41,924 bases of DNA from Tannerella sp. (GCA_031271805.1 JAISUX010000011.1:1-41924), one strand, 5' to 3'. Counted from the first letter of the stretch, positions 6,440 to 16,289 are shown. Program-made: numbers and translations. The notes: generated from the letters alone by a model not told the origin.

Positions 6440-7936
6440 ATGAAACAGATTTGGAAAAAAGTATCAAACGCCTTACTCATCACCGTAGTAAGCGGAACCG
6501 TAGCGGCAGGCGTAACTGCCCTCGTAATAAACAATAAAACGAACCCCACGGTCGTATATGAAGACGACGGCACAGCCTTCAAGCAAGCCTACCGTACAAC
6601 CGCCCTCCCCGCCGTAGCAGCCGAAAACACCGACTTCACCTACGCCGCCGAGAAAACCGTCCACGCCGTCGTGCACATACAAGTCACCTCCACCGTCGAA
6701 GCAGGCAACCAATACATCGACCCCTTCGAATTCTTCTTCGGCTACGGCGACCGCCGACGCGCCCCCCAACAACTCCGCCGAGGCTCAGGCTCCGGAGTCA
6801 TCATCTCAACCGACGGCTACATCATCACCAACAACCACGTCGTCGAAGGAGCCGACTCCATCCTCGTCACCCTCAACAACAAACGCTCCTACAAAGCCCG
6901 CACCATCGGCACCGACCCCCGCACCGACATCGCCCTCATCAAAATCGAAGCCGATGACCTCCAACCCATCACCTTCGGCGACTCCGAAACCCTCAAAGTA
7001 GGCGAATGGGTACTGGCCGTAGGCAACCCCTTCGACCTCACCTCCACCGTCACCGCCGGCATCGTCAGCGCCAAAGGCCGCTCCATCATGACCGGCGAAA
7101 CCGACCGCGACAAAATCATGTCCTTCATCCAAACCGACGCCGCCGTCAACCCCGGCAACAGCGGAGGAGCCCTCGTCAACACCAAAGGCGAACTCGTCGG
7201 CATCAACACCGCCATCTACTCCCAGACCGGCACCTTCGCCGGCTACTCCTTCGCCGTCCCCATCAGCATAGCCGGCAAAGTAGTCAGCGACCTCAAAAAA
7301 TACGGCGCCGTCCAGCGAGCCGTCCTCGGAGTATCCATCACCGACCCCGAGTACATGAAAGACAAAGACCCCAAAATCAAAGTCTTTGAAGGCGCCTACG
7401 TAGCCGAATTTCCCCAACGCAGCGCCGCCCGCGAAGCCGGCATCGAAGTAGGCGACGTCATCATAGCCGTTGACGGCAAAAAAGTCGAATCCCCCAACAG
7501 CCTCCAGGAACAAATAATGATACACCAGCTCGGCGACAAAGTCCGCATCACCGTTGACCGCTACGGCCAGAAAAAAGACTTCACCGTCGAACTCAAGAAC
7601 CTCCAAGGCAACACCGAAATCATGAAAGGAGGCGACAGCGCCGAAATCCTCGGAGCCGCCTTCAAAGCCCTCAGCGACAAAGAAAAACGCGAGCTCGGCA
7701 TCACCTACGGCATCACCGTCTCAAGCATCTCCAAAGGCAAAATCCGCGACTGCGGCATCAAGAAAGGCTTCGTCATCATGATCGTCAACGACGAAAAAAT
7801 CACCACCCCCGAAGACTTCTACTCCATAGTCGATAAAATCCTCAAAGGCGGCACCGACGAAAAAGGCCTCCTCATCAAAGGCTTCTACCCCGATTCCGGC
7901 GCCACCCGACACTACGCCATCGACCTCGTAGATTAA
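6440..7936 (+). CDS. degP: HtrA/Deg family periplasmic serine protease
   Basis: The 498-residue product is a trypsin-like protease-chaperone for envelope protein quality control. It has an uncleaved anchor or signal segment at about 10-30, then the protease domain with the full triad: His133 (TNNHVVEGA), Asp163 (DPRTDIAL) and Ser241 (NPGNSGGALV). Two PDZ domains follow, about 290-385 and 405-490. The length is normal for DegP/DegQ. It stands alone on the plus strand between the repeat block and rpoD, about 100 bp before the latter. Codon use is extreme: pyrimidine-ending codons end almost always in C, which opens long spurious frames on the other strand. Which of DegP, DegQ or DegS it corresponds to cannot be told; two PDZ domains exclude a DegS-type layout. 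Confidence 0.95.
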   Translation: MKQIWKKVSNALLITVVSGTVAAGVTALVINNKTNPTVVYEDDGTAFKQAYRTTALPAVAAENTDFTYAAEKTVHAVVHIQVTSTVEAGNQYIDPFEFFFGYGDRRRAPQQLRRGSGSGVIISTDGYIITNNHVVEGADSILVTLNNKRSYKARTIGTDPRTDIALIKIEADDLQPITFGDSETLKVGEWVLAVGNPFDLTSTVTAGIVSAKGRSIMTGETDRDKIMSFIQTDAAVNPGNSGGALVNTKGELVGINTAIYSQTGTFAGYSFAVPISIAGKVVSDLKKYGAVQRAVLGVSITDPEYMKDKDPKIKVFEGAYVAEFPQRSAAREAGIEVGDVIIAVDGKKVESPNSLQEQIMIHQLGDKVRITVDRYGQKKDFTVELKNLQGNTEIMKGGDSAEILGAAFKALSDKEKRELGITYGITVSSISKGKIRDCGIKKGFVIMIVNDEKITTPEDFYSIVDKILKGGTDEKGLLIKGFYPDSGATRHYAIDLVD

Positions 7937-7998
7937 CATTAAGACTTAAAATAATATAAAAATCCGGGGCGCAATGTGGTAATATCAAAAAAAATTAT

Positions 7999-8006
7999 TA
8001 CATTTG
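7999..8006 (+). promoter_or_regulatory. Probable -7 element of rpoD
   Basis: TACATTTG matches TAnnTTTG and lies 31 bases before the rpoD ATG. The -33 position (around 7976-7979) reads GTGG, a poor match. Confidence 0.5.
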
Positions 8007-8037
8007 CGCCCCTAATAATAAAAAGAGGCAGATAGTA

Positions 8038-8898
8038 ATGAGACAGTTAAAGATTACAAAATCAATCACCAACCGCGAAAGCGCTTCGTTAGACAAATAC
8101 CTCCAAGAGATAGGACGCGAAGAACTGATAACGGTTGAAGAAGAAGTAGAACTTGCACAAGCCATCCGTAAAGGCGACCGCCGCGCGCTGGAAAAACTGA
8201 CACGCGCCAACCTCCGATTTGTAGTCTCTGTAGCCAAACAATATCAAAACCAAGGCCTAAGCCTGCCCGACCTTATCAACGAAGGCAATTTGGGATTGAT
8301 AAAAGCCGCGGAGAAATTCGACGAAACGCGAGGCTTCAAATTCATCTCCTACGCCGTATGGTGGATCCGCCAGTCGATACTCCAAGCCCTCGCCGAGCAA
8401 TCACGCATCGTCCGGCTGCCCTTGAACCAAGTCGGCTCGCTAAATAAGATAAGCAAAGCCTTCTCGCGCTTTGAACAAGAGAACGAACGCAAGCCCTCGG
8501 CCGAAGAGCTGGCCGAAGAACTCGACATACCCGTCGAAAAAATATCCGACACCCTCAAAGTCTCCGGCCGGCACATCTCCGTTGACGCCCCCTTCGTCGA
8601 AGGCGAAGACAACAGCCTCCTCGACGTCCTGCCCAACGAAGACGCCCCCATAGCCGACAGCGAACTGATCAACGAATCCCTCTCCAAAGAAATCGACCGC
8701 GCCCTCTCCACCCTCACCGAAAGAGAAAGCGAGATCGTAAAGATGTTCTTCGGCATCGGCTGCCCCGAAGTCACCCTCGAAGAGATAGGAGACAAATTCG
8801 GCCTGACCCGCGAGCGCGTGCGCCAAATCAAAGAAAAAGCAATCCGCCGCCTCCGCCAAGGCTCGCGCAGCAAACTGCTGAAAGCCTACTTAGGATAA
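8038..8898 (+). CDS. rpoD: Primary sigma factor RpoD, short Bacteroidetes type
   Basis: This is the 286-residue RNA polymerase sigma-70 factor. Region 1.2 starts at residue 17 ([11 protein letters not shown]). Region 2 holds the conserved core-binding and -10 melting block ([19 protein letters not shown] and [13 protein letters not shown]). Region 3 follows, and region 4.2 has the helix-turn-helix [20 protein letters not shown] near the C-terminus. Region 1.1 and the non-conserved insert of the proteobacterial protein are absent, as in Bacteroidetes, whose RpoD reads the TTTG / TAnnTTTG promoters seen in this window. Its last 9 bases overlap the end of the convergent permease gene, leaving no room for a separate terminator. 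Confidence 0.96.
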   Translation: MRQLKITKSITNRESASLDKYLQEIGREELITVEEEVELAQAIRKGDRRALEKLTRANLRFVVSVAKQYQNQGLSLPDLINEGNLGLIKAAEKFDETRGFKFISYAVWWIRQSILQALAEQSRIVRLPLNQVGSLNKISKAFSRFEQENERKPSAEELAEELDIPVEKISDTLKVSGRHISVDAPFVEGEDNSLLDVLPNEDAPIADSELINESLSKEIDRALSTLTERESEIVKMFFGIGCPEVTLEEIGDKFGLTRERVRQIKEKAIRRLRQGSRSKLLKAYLG

Positions 8899-10194
8899 AC
8901 GCACCCAGCGCACAATATCCCTCAGGTTAGGCTTCTTGCCATACATCAAAATCCCCACACGGTATATCTTGGCCGAGACCCAAACGAAAAATATCGCCGA
9001 AGCGTACAACAGAGCCAACGATACGAGAACCTGCCAAAAAGGAATCTCGTACGGAATCCTCACCATCATCACCATCGGCGAAGTAAACGGTATCAGCGAG
9101 CACCAAAAAGCCAACGGCCCGTCGGGATTATTGAGGCTATACATCCCCGCATAAACGGCGAAAATCATCAACACCATCATCGGCATCATAAACTGCTGAG
9201 CATCGTCGGGACTGTCAACCATCGAACCCGTCGCCGCAAACAGCGAAGCATAAGACACATACCCGCCGATGAAAAACAACACGAAATAGACGATTATCTC
9301 AACGAAATTAAAAGAACGCAGTTTGGCCAGCACCCCCAGCGCGCCTTCGGGGGCTTCCACGGCCGGCATCCCGACCTGTAGGGGCATCCCCTCCGCGCCC
9401 GCACCGCCAAGCCCCAGCAGCAACGTCCCGGCGCCGACCAACCCCGCCGTCAGCACACACCAAATAAGCGCCTGGGTCAAGCCCACAAGCCCGATGCCGA
9501 GAATCTTCCCCATCATCAAATCGAAAGGATTGACCGAGGATACCATAATCTCGACTATCCGGTTGGTCTTCTCCTCCATCACCCCGTGCATCACCATCGC
9601 GCCGTACATTATGAGGAACATATAAATGACGAAGGTGAAGATGAAACCGATGACGCTGCCTATCTCTGAGGACGATTCGGTGGCGGTGCCGTCTTTTTGC
9701 CATTTGATTGTCATGATGTCGAATTTCACATTGCTCGCCTTGATTATCTCGTCCAAATTGGGGATGTTGAACGAGGCTCGCTTCTCGTCTTCGAGGTAAC
9801 GGCTGAGGACATTATCGACCTCGCGCTTAAGGTCCTTCGGTATCTGCTTCTCGGAATATAGCGCGGCCGCCTTGGGATTCTTGAGCAGGTCGTCGCTTAT
9901 CTCAAGGAAGGCAAAGATTGAGGAATTGCCCGACCTCAATTTATCCGGCGATTCGGATGCCCCGACCTTCTCGAAATGGAAATTATCCGTATCGGAGAAC
10001 AAACCGGCGTACTTGCCGGTGCGGTCGATAATGGAAATGTTATAAACTTCGTCATTCTTGATCGACGACAACCAGAGGGGCACAAACACTATGCCGGCAA
10101 ACAGCAAAGGCGCAAAAATCGTCAGCAGAATGAACGATTTCTTGTTGACTCTCCGCAAATATTCACGACTTGTTACTAATCCTATCTTTCTCAT
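8890..10194 (-). CDS. ABC-2 type transporter permease (NatB-like)
   Basis: The 434-residue product is an integral membrane protein. There is a first transmembrane segment at about 20-45 after a basic start ([19 protein letters not shown]), a large extracytoplasmic domain to about residue 165, and then five or six membrane segments, including [20 protein letters not shown] and the [16 protein letters not shown] loop typical of ABC-2 exporters. The start at 10194 is chosen because a longer frame (TTG at 10215) would begin inside the promoter. No ATPase gene sits next to it, so its nucleotide-binding partner must be elsewhere; the substrate is unknown. It converges on rpoD and overlaps its end by 9 bases. 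Confidence 0.9.
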   Translation of the reverse strand: MRKIGLVTSREYLRRVNKKSFILLTIFAPLLFAGIVFVPLWLSSIKNDEVYNISIIDRTGKYAGLFSDTDNFHFEKVGASESPDKLRSGNSSIFAFLEISDDLLKNPKAAALYSEKQIPKDLKREVDNVLSRYLEDEKRASFNIPNLDEIIKASNVKFDIMTIKWQKDGTATESSSEIGSVIGFIFTFVIYMFLIMYGAMVMHGVMEEKTNRIVEIMVSSVNPFDLMMGKILGIGLVGLTQALIWCVLTAGLVGAGTLLLGLGGAGAEGMPLQVGMPAVEAPEGALGVLAKLRSFNFVEIIVYFVLFFIGGYVSYASLFAATGSMVDSPDDAQQFMMPMMVLMIFAVYAGMYSLNNPDGPLAFWCSLIPFTSPMVMMVRIPYEIPFWQVLVSLALLYASAIFFVWVSAKIYRVGILMYGKKPNLRDIVRWVRLS

Positions 10195-10212
10195 ATCCGT
10201 ATTATAAGGAGG

Positions 10213-10244
10213 CAAATGTACGAACTTTATTCCTTATCGCCAAA
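10213..10244 (-). promoter_or_regulatory. Promoter of the ABC permease gene
   Basis: On the minus strand TTTG (10241-10244), a 20-base spacer, then TACATTTG (10213-10220). It fixes the start codon at 10194 with a leader of about a dozen bases. It faces away from the promoter at 10263-10294. Confidence 0.75.
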
Positions 10245-10262
10245 CAGGAATATTGAAAAAAA

Positions 10263-10294
10263 TTTGCCGTATTTGAAAAATAGTTTTATCTTTG
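10263..10294 (+). promoter_or_regulatory. Promoter of the thioredoxin-like lipoprotein / yifB unit
   Basis: TTTG (10263-10266), a 20-base spacer, then TATCTTTG (10287-10294), 39 bases before the ATG at 10334. It is divergent from the permease promoter, the two TTTG boxes being 18 bases apart. Confidence 0.75.
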
Positions 10295-10333
10295 GAGCGC
10301 GTAAATTCATTTTTATCGGGAAAAATAAATTAA

Positions 10334-11404
10334 ATGTTTAAAGATATATTTTTGATTTTAACGGTAATGGTCTTATTAATTTCCTGCGATTCAGGGAAAT
10401 ATGAGATAGAGGGTACGGTGGAAAACTTATCCGACCCGACGCTGTTTGCTGTTTACGAATCGCTTGACGGTAACGAAGTCGATACGATAATTTGCGACCA
10501 AAACGGACGCTTTGTAACTACCCACGAGCAAAATAATAACCTCCGCGTCATAACGTTTTATTATAACAAACGCGAACAATGGTTCACAGTCTATCCCGAA
10601 GAAGGAAAAAAAATACAGGTGATGGGCGATGCCGAATACCCGCAATTGATGCAGGTCAAAGGCGGACACACGAACAACAAACTCTCTCAATTCAAGCGCA
10701 AAGCGACCGTATTGCTCAAGGACATGGACGCCTTGGCGAAGGACGCGCCGACGCCGGAAAGGACGACGCAAATGTCGAACATCAAGCACGAATTGAAGCG
10801 GATAGTAAGGAATTTCATCGAAGACAACGCCGCAGAGGAGGCCTCCGCAATCCTGATTTCGGAGTACTTCACAAACCCCGAAGATATGGCGCAGACGGAA
10901 GAATTGATCAATCTGCTGTCGCCGGAACTCAACAACAACTATGTGGTGAAATTATTGAAGTCGCAGGTAGAGAAGGCCAAGACTACCGAAATCGGCGCCA
11001 AAGCCCCGGATTTCAGGGTGACCAATATCTACGGCGAGGTGATGACGCCGGATTCGTTTTCCAACAAGCATTACATCCTTGCCTTCACTGCTTCGTGGTG
11101 CGACTTGTGCAAGACCGAGATACTGCTTCTCGACAACCTCAGCATGAAATACCCGGCGGACTCGTTGGGAATCATGCTTATCAGCCTCGACGACAACATC
11201 GAAGAGGTGCGCCAAATGGTGCTCAACGACACTATCCGCTGGAACCTTGTCACCGATTCGGCCGGTCAGGCGATAGATTTGTTCGAGTTGTACAATGTCA
11301 GCTCACTGCCTAACTGTTTCTTTATGGACGACAGGGGCATCATCCGCCTGAGGACGGCCAACGGGGTGGAGCTGGAAAATACTATCGACGAGATAATGAG
11401 ATAA
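10334..11404 (+). CDS. Thioredoxin-like thiol-disulfide oxidoreductase lipoprotein (DUF4369-like plus TlpA-like)
   Basis: The 356-residue product starts with a signal peptide ending in lipobox LISC (Cys18), so it is lipidated. Residues 20-110 resemble the DUF4369 beta-rich domain that precedes many Bacteroidetes TlpA/AhpC proteins (YEIEGTVENLSDPTLFAVYE). A helical linker at about 115-210 leads to a thioredoxin fold from about 220, with active site WCDLCK (Cys256 and Cys259). Its likely role is redox handling of envelope proteins, with unknown partners. The yifB ATG follows 3 bases after the stop, so the two are co-transcribed, though no functional link is evident. Confidence 0.88.
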   Translation: MFKDIFLILTVMVLLISCDSGKYEIEGTVENLSDPTLFAVYESLDGNEVDTIICDQNGRFVTTHEQNNNLRVITFYYNKREQWFTVYPEEGKKIQVMGDAEYPQLMQVKGGHTNNKLSQFKRKATVLLKDMDALAKDAPTPERTTQMSNIKHELKRIVRNFIEDNAAEEASAILISEYFTNPEDMAQTEELINLLSPELNNNYVVKLLKSQVEKAKTTEIGAKAPDFRVTNIYGEVMTPDSFSNKHYILAFTASWCDLCKTEILLLDNLSMKYPADSLGIMLISLDDNIEEVRQMVLNDTIRWNLVTDSAGQAIDLFELYNVSSLPNCFFMDDRGIIRLRTANGVELENTIDEIMR

Positions 11405-11407
11405 GGA

Positions 11408-12943
11408 ATGTTGATCAAGACCTTCGCCGCCGCCGTGAACGGCGTGTCGGCAACGATCATAACTATAGAGGTGAGCTGCACAAAAGGGATACAATTCTTT
11501 TTGGTCGGCTTGCCGGACGTTAGCGTGCGCGAGAGCCACGAACGGATAATCTCGGCTTTGCAGGTCAGCGGCTACAGTTTCCCCCGCGCCAGGGTGGTCA
11601 TCAATATGGCGCCGGCGGATATCAAGAAGGAAGGCTCGGCTTACGACCTGCCGCTGGCCGTTGGCATCCTTGCTGCGGCGGGCGACATTGAGGCTCCCGG
11701 CCTCGACCGCTACATTATGATGGGCGAGCTATCACTCGACGGCAGCCTGCAACCTGTCAAGGGCGCCCTCCCGATAGCCATAAAAGCGGCCGAAGAGGGC
11801 TTCAAAGGCTTCATCCTCCCGAAAAGGAACGCCCTGGAAGCGGCCGTGGTCGGAGGGCTTGAGGTCTATGGAGCGGATAATATCAGGGAGGTGATAGATT
11901 TTTTCAGCGGGAAAAGGACGTTGGAGCCGACGGTGATAGACGCCGGCGAGAGGTTCGAGAGCCAGAGGAATTTCGAGATCGATTTTGCGGACGTCAAGGG
12001 CCAGGAGAATGTCAAACGCGCCCTCGAAGTGGCCGCAGCAGGGGGTCATAATATCCTCATGGTCGGCCCGCCGGGAAGCGGCAAGTCGATGCTGGCCAAA
12101 CGGCTGCCTACGATTTTGCCGCCCTTGACGCTGGAGGAGGCGCTTGAGACTACAAAGATCCATTCCGTCGCGGGGAAGCTGGAGGAAGAGACTTCGCTGC
12201 TCACGCACCGCCCTTTCAGGGCGCCACATCACACGATATCGAACGTGGCGATGGTCGGCGGCGGCTCGTTCCCCCAGCCGGGAGAGATAAGTTTGGCGCA
12301 CAACGGGGTGCTGTTCCTCGACGAGCTGCCGGAGTTCACCCGCAGCGTCCTCGAAGTCCTCAGGCAGCCGCTCGAAGATAGACATATCAACGTCTCGAGG
12401 GCTAAAAGTTCGGTCGATTACCCGGCGAGCTTCATGCTCGTGGCCTCGATGAATCCCTGCCCGTGCGGGTTTTACAACCACCCCACACGTTCCTGCTCCT
12501 GCTCCCCCAAAGCGGTCAGGAAGTATCTCAACCGCATCTCCGGCCCCTTGCTCGACAGGATTGATATCCAGATAGAAATCACACCAGTGCCTTTTGAGGA
12601 TATTTCGGGGCGCGAGCCGGTGGAGGCAAGCGCCACGGTGCGCCACCGCGTAGTCTGCGCCCGGGAAGCCCAGAAACGCCGCTTCGAGCGCCACCAGGGC
12701 ATCTACTGCAACGCCCAAATGACCTCCAAACTATTGCGCAAATACGCCTTCCCGAACGACGAAAGCCTCCTGATCCTCCGCGATTCCATGACCCGCCTCA
12801 ACCTCTCCGCCCGCGCCTACGACCGCATCCTCAAGCTCGCCCGCACCATAGCCGACCTCGAAAACAGCATCGAAATCCTCCCCATCCACATCTCCGAAGC
12901 TATCAATTACCGCAACCTCGACAGGGAATCCTGGGGGAAATGA
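11408..12943 (+). CDS. yifB: YifB/ComM family Mg-chelatase-like AAA+ ATPase
   Basis: The 511-residue product has the normal length and three-part layout of YifB/ComM. There is an N-terminal Lon-protease-like fold (residues 1-170, e.g. VGLPDVSVRESHERI), a central AAA+ module with Walker A GPPGSGKSMLAKRLP (about 220-234) and Walker B LFLDELPEF, and a C-terminal Mg-chelatase domain with the NPCPCGFYNHP and CSCSP cysteine motifs. In naturally competent bacteria ComM is a helicase that promotes branch migration during uptake of DNA. Here the role is inferred only from family membership. It is convergent with the ABC-F gene, with a 28-bp gap. Confidence 0.93.
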   Translation: MLIKTFAAAVNGVSATIITIEVSCTKGIQFFLVGLPDVSVRESHERIISALQVSGYSFPRARVVINMAPADIKKEGSAYDLPLAVGILAAAGDIEAPGLDRYIMMGELSLDGSLQPVKGALPIAIKAAEEGFKGFILPKRNALEAAVVGGLEVYGADNIREVIDFFSGKRTLEPTVIDAGERFESQRNFEIDFADVKGQENVKRALEVAAAGGHNILMVGPPGSGKSMLAKRLPTILPPLTLEEALETTKIHSVAGKLEEETSLLTHRPFRAPHHTISNVAMVGGGSFPQPGEISLAHNGVLFLDELPEFTRSVLEVLRQPLEDRHINVSRAKSSVDYPASFMLVASMNPCPCGFYNHPTRSCSCSPKAVRKYLNRISGPLLDRIDIQIEITPVPFEDISGREPVEASATVRHRVVCAREAQKRRFERHQGIYCNAQMTSKLLRKYAFPNDESLLILRDSMTRLNLSARAYDRILKLARTIADLENSIEILPIHISEAINYRNLDRESWGK

Positions 12944-12971
12944 TTCCTCCCTGATTTGGGGTAATGAAGGA

Positions 12972-14750
12972 TTATTCACTCAGGAGGAGCCAGCGTTCGG
13001 TTTGGGCGTCGAGGAGGGCGGAAAGCTCGCCGTGGCGCACCGAGAGGCGGGTCAGCTCGTCAGCCGGCAGGGTGGCGGCGGCTAAGGACTGCTCTACGGC
13101 GGATAGCTCGGCTTCGAGGAGGGGGATTCCGGCTTCGAGGGATTCGAGTTCGCGCTGCTCGCGGTAGCTTAGGCGGCGGGGGTTTTCGGTCGATTTCTGC
13201 GACTTATAGGTAGATTTAGTCGATTTGTCATTTGATTTTAGAGATTTTTCTCCTGAAATGCCGGCGCCGGCCGTGGAAAGCCGGTACTGGGAGTAATTCC
13301 CGGGGAAGTCGCGTACCGAACCGCCGCCCTCGAAGACGAGGATGTGGTCAACGATGCGGTCAAGGAAATACCTGTCGTGCGAGACCACGACGACGCAGCC
13401 GCGGAAGCCGCAGAGGTAGTCTTCCAGCACATTCAGGGTCGCGATGTCAAGGTCATTAGTCGGCTCGTCGAGGATGAGGAAGTTCGGGCTTGAGGCCAAG
13501 GCTGTGCAGAGCGCCAGCCTGCGCCTCTCGCCCCCGCTGAGCTTGGCCACGAAGTCGTGCTGTCGTTCTGGCGCGAAGAGGAAGCGGCTGAGGAAGGCGG
13601 AGGCGCTCACCCGCCGCCCGTCGCCGGCGTCGATCTGCTCGGCTATCTGTCTGACGACGTCTATCACCTTCATCCCGGGGTCGAACTCGGGCGCCACCTG
13701 ATGATAGTACCCGAACTTCACCGTTTCGCCTACCACTATCCGCCCGCTGTCGGGCATCTCTTCCCCCAAGAGCATCCTCACGAACGTAGTCTTACCCGTC
13801 CCGTTCGCCCCCACTATGCCCAGCTTCTCGTACCTCGCAAAGACATAATTGAAGCCTTCCAGGATCTTCACATCCCCGAAACTCTTGCTCACATCTTCGG
13901 CCTCGAAAATCTTGGAGCCGATATAGGCCGCCCCCACGTCGAGCCTCAACGACCCGTCCTCACGCTTCGCCGCCGCCCGCTTCTCAAGCTCATAGAAAGC
14001 GTCCACCCTCGACTTCGCCTTCGTAGCCCTCGCCTGGGGCTGGCGACGCATCCATTCCAGCTCCTTGCGCATCAGGCCGGCAGCCCTCTCCGCAGCAGCC
14101 CTGTCGGCCTCCGTACGCTCGGCACGCTTCTCCAAGAAATAACTGTAATTACCCCGATAAGTGAAAATCTTTCCCCCGTCGATCTCGATGATAACGTTGC
14201 AAACCCTGTCCAGGAAATACCTGTCGTGAGAGACCACCAACAGTCCTATCGACGCCCGCCCCAGGCGCTCCTCAAGCCATTCGATCATCCCGAGGTCAAG
14301 GTGATTGGTCGGCTCGTCAAGCATCACAAACTCCGGCTCTCCCACCAGCGCCCGCGCCAGCGCCACCCGCTTCTGCTGCCCCCCCGACATCGTCCCCATC
14401 CTTTCCCCGCAATCCCTTATGCCGAGCCTCGAAAGCATCTGCCGCGCCCTCAGCTCCCCCTCCTCATCTCCCGCCGGCTGGGGCAAACAGGCCTCCAAGG
14501 CCGTCATCTCCCCCGCCGCCCCGTAAGACTGCTCAAGGTAGCCCACGCGCAACCCGGTGCGGAAAACGACCTCCCCGCTGTCAGCCGCTTCCCTTCCGGC
14601 AATAATATTCAAAAGTGTAGATTTCCCGGCGCCATTCCTCGCTATCAGGCCTATCTTCTCGCCCTGGGCGACGCCGAACGAGACGCCCTCGTAGAGCAGC
14701 CTCGCACCGAAACGCTTCGATATGTTCTCAACCTGGACTAAGCTCCCCAC
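12972..14750 (-). CDS. uup: ABC-F ATPase, Uup type
   Basis: The 592-residue soluble protein has two ABC cassettes and no membrane segment. Cassette 1 has Walker A GLIARNGAGKST (34-45), signature MSGGQQKR and Walker B MLDEPTNHLDL. Cassette 2 has GIVGANGTGKTT, LSGGERRR and ILDEPTNDLDI. An arginine-rich linker (WMRRQPQARATKAKSR) lies between them. After cassette 2 come a Ser/Lys-rich stretch and a C-terminal coiled coil (SYREQRELESLEAGIPLLEA onward), which is the layout of Uup. ABC-F proteins act on ribosomes, and Uup also affects DNA structure and precise transposon excision in E. coli. The start is GTG at 14750, because no suitable ATG is near. It follows guaB by 6 bp and is probably read with it. 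Confidence 0.92.
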   Translation of the reverse strand: MGSLVQVENISKRFGARLLYEGVSFGVAQGEKIGLIARNGAGKSTLLNIIAGREAADSGEVVFRTGLRVGYLEQSYGAAGEMTALEACLPQPAGDEEGELRARQMLSRLGIRDCGERMGTMSGGQQKRVALARALVGEPEFVMLDEPTNHLDLGMIEWLEERLGRASIGLLVVSHDRYFLDRVCNVIIEIDGGKIFTYRGNYSYFLEKRAERTEADRAAAERAAGLMRKELEWMRRQPQARATKAKSRVDAFYELEKRAAAKREDGSLRLDVGAAYIGSKIFEAEDVSKSFGDVKILEGFNYVFARYEKLGIVGANGTGKTTFVRMLLGEEMPDSGRIVVGETVKFGYYHQVAPEFDPGMKVIDVVRQIAEQIDAGDGRRVSASAFLSRFLFAPERQHDFVAKLSGGERRRLALCTALASSPNFLILDEPTNDLDIATLNVLEDYLCGFRGCVVVVSHDRYFLDRIVDHILVFEGGGSVRDFPGNYSQYRLSTAGAGISGEKSLKSNDKSTKSTYKSQKSTENPRRLSYREQRELESLEAGIPLLEAELSAVEQSLAAATLPADELTRLSVRHGELSALLDAQTERWLLLSE

Positions 14751-14756
14751 ACCAGC

Positions 14757-16250
14757 CTATCCTTTGTCCTTAAGAATCACGTCATGCGCGCCGCCTTCGA
14801 CGATGCTGGTTGACGATACGAGCGTAATCTTGGCCGTACTCTGAAGCTCGGCAATCGTGATAGCCCCGCAGCTGCACATAGTGGCCTTCACCTTGCCCAG
14901 CGTCACGTCCAAATTATCCTTCATCTTGCCCGCGTAAGGCACGTAGCTATCCACGCCCTCCTCGAACTTCAGCGACTCGTTGCCGCCCACATCATAGCGC
15001 TGCCAGTTCTGCGCCCTGTTCGACCCTTCGCCCCAGTATTCCTTCACATAGCTGTTGCCTATCCTCAGGGTCTTGGTCGGCGATTCGTCGAAGCGGGCGA
15101 AATACCTCCCCATCATAAGGAAATCCGCCCCCATGGCCAGCGCCAGCACCATGTGGTAATCGTGCACCAGCCCGCCGTCGCTGCAAATCGGCACATAGAC
15201 GCCCTTCTCCTTCAGATACTCGTCCCTCTCGCCGGCAACGTCTATCAAGGCCGTCGCCTGTCCCCGTCCGATGCCCTTTTGCTCGCGCGTGATGCAGATA
15301 GAGCCACCCCCGATGCCCACCTTGACGAAGTCCGCCCCCGCGTCCGCAAGGTAGCGGAAGCCCTCGCCGTCCACCACATTCCCGGCGCCCACCAGCGCCT
15401 TCTCGCCGTAATTCGACTTAATCCAGTTCAGCGTCTCATGCTGCCATTCCGAGTACCCGTCCGACGAGTCGATGCACAGCACATCCACCCCCGCCTCTAT
15501 CAGCGCCGGCACCCGTTCCTTGTAGTCCCGCGAGTTGATGCCCGCACCTACGAGCAGCTTCTTCGTCGCGTCCGACAGCTCCTGGGGGTTCTCCCTGTGG
15601 CTGTCATAGTCTTTGCGGAAGACGAACGAGGCCAAATTCCCCTCCTCGTCGATTATAGGCAGCGAGTTGAGTTTGTGCTCCCAAAGTATCTGGTTCGCCT
15701 CGCTAAGCGTGATGCCGGAGCGGCCGACGATAAGGTTCTCCAAGGGCGTCATGAAATCCCTGACCTTCTTCCCATGGTCGTCTTTCTCTACCCTGTAATC
15801 GCGGCTCGTCACCAAGCCCAGCAGCCGGCCGTTCGCCGTCCCGTCGTCCGTCACCCCCACCGTCGAGTGCCCCGTTTTGTTGTAGATTTGGATAACATCG
15901 GCCAGCGTATTGTCGGGCATCAGGTTCGAGTCGCTCTCCACGAATCCCGCTTTGAATTTCTTGACCTTGCGCACCATCTCCGCCTGGCTCTTAATCGGCT
16001 GCGAGCCGAAGATAAACGACAGCCCGCCGTTCCGAGCCAGCTCTATCGCCAGATCAGGGCCTGAAACAGCCTGCATTATCGCCGACACGAAGGGGATGTT
16101 GAGGTTTATCGCCGACTGTTCGTTCCGCTTAAATTTCACAAGGGGAGTCTTCAATGACACATTGGCAGGTTGGCATTGCTTGGTCGTAAGTCCGGGGATA
16201 AGCAAATATTCCCCGAAAGTCCTGGATACATCGTTCAAATAATTAGCCAT
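14757..16250 (-). CDS. guaB: Inosine-5'-monophosphate dehydrogenase (divergent clade)
   Basis: The 497-residue enzyme oxidises IMP to XMP with NAD in guanine nucleotide synthesis. The TIM barrel is interrupted by a CBS pair at about 95-225. The catalytic loop reads [15 protein letters not shown] with Cys319 where the usual enzyme has GSICTTR. The flap region contains [11 protein letters not shown], followed by [11 protein letters not shown] near the end. The start at 16250 ([12 protein letters not shown]) is chosen over an in-frame upstream start at 16319, because a -7 element lies between them. The loop differs from the common bacterial IMPDH, and GMP reductase activity cannot be excluded by eye, but the CBS pair and length favour IMPDH. 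Confidence 0.88.
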   Translation of the reverse strand: MANYLNDVSRTFGEYLLIPGLTTKQCQPANVSLKTPLVKFKRNEQSAINLNIPFVSAIMQAVSGPDLAIELARNGGLSFIFGSQPIKSQAEMVRKVKKFKAGFVESDSNLMPDNTLADVIQIYNKTGHSTVGVTDDGTANGRLLGLVTSRDYRVEKDDHGKKVRDFMTPLENLIVGRSGITLSEANQILWEHKLNSLPIIDEEGNLASFVFRKDYDSHRENPQELSDATKKLLVGAGINSRDYKERVPALIEAGVDVLCIDSSDGYSEWQHETLNWIKSNYGEKALVGAGNVVDGEGFRYLADAGADFVKVGIGGGSICITREQKGIGRGQATALIDVAGERDEYLKEKGVYVPICSDGGLVHDYHMVLALAMGADFLMMGRYFARFDESPTKTLRIGNSYVKEYWGEGSNRAQNWQRYDVGGNESLKFEEGVDSYVPYAGKMKDNLDVTLGKVKATMCSCGAITIAELQSTAKITLVSSTSIVEGGAHDVILKDKG

Positions 16251-16281
16251 ATATTGTTGATTTTTCGGATAATTTTGCTTG

Positions 16282-16289
16282 CAAATATA
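16282..16289 (-). promoter_or_regulatory. Probable -7 element of guaB
   Basis: TATATTTG on the minus strand matches TAnnTTTG, 31 bases before the guaB ATG. The -33 box is weak, with ATTG at the nearest spacing. Confidence 0.45.

Noticed and set aside
6806..7606. 266-codon open frame on the minus strand opposite htrA
   Set aside because: Its Gly/Asp/Val/Phe-rich composition is that of the antisense of a C-ending-codon gene, and the plus strand encodes a complete HtrA protease.
8890..10215. Longer ABC permease start (TTG at 10215)
   Set aside because: The codon lies within the TACATTTG -7 element, and the ATG at 10194 follows it with a basic N-terminus typical of the family.
12945..12987. Imperfect inverted repeat (TCCTCCCTGA and TCAGGAGGA) between yifB and uup as a terminator
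   Set aside because: One base out of register, a loop of about 24 bases and no T-run on either side; it also covers the end of uup. Too weak to call.
13557..14741. 394-codon plus-strand open frame opposite uup
   Set aside because: It is the antisense of both ABC cassettes, shows no family features and is His/Pro/Arg/Leu-rich.
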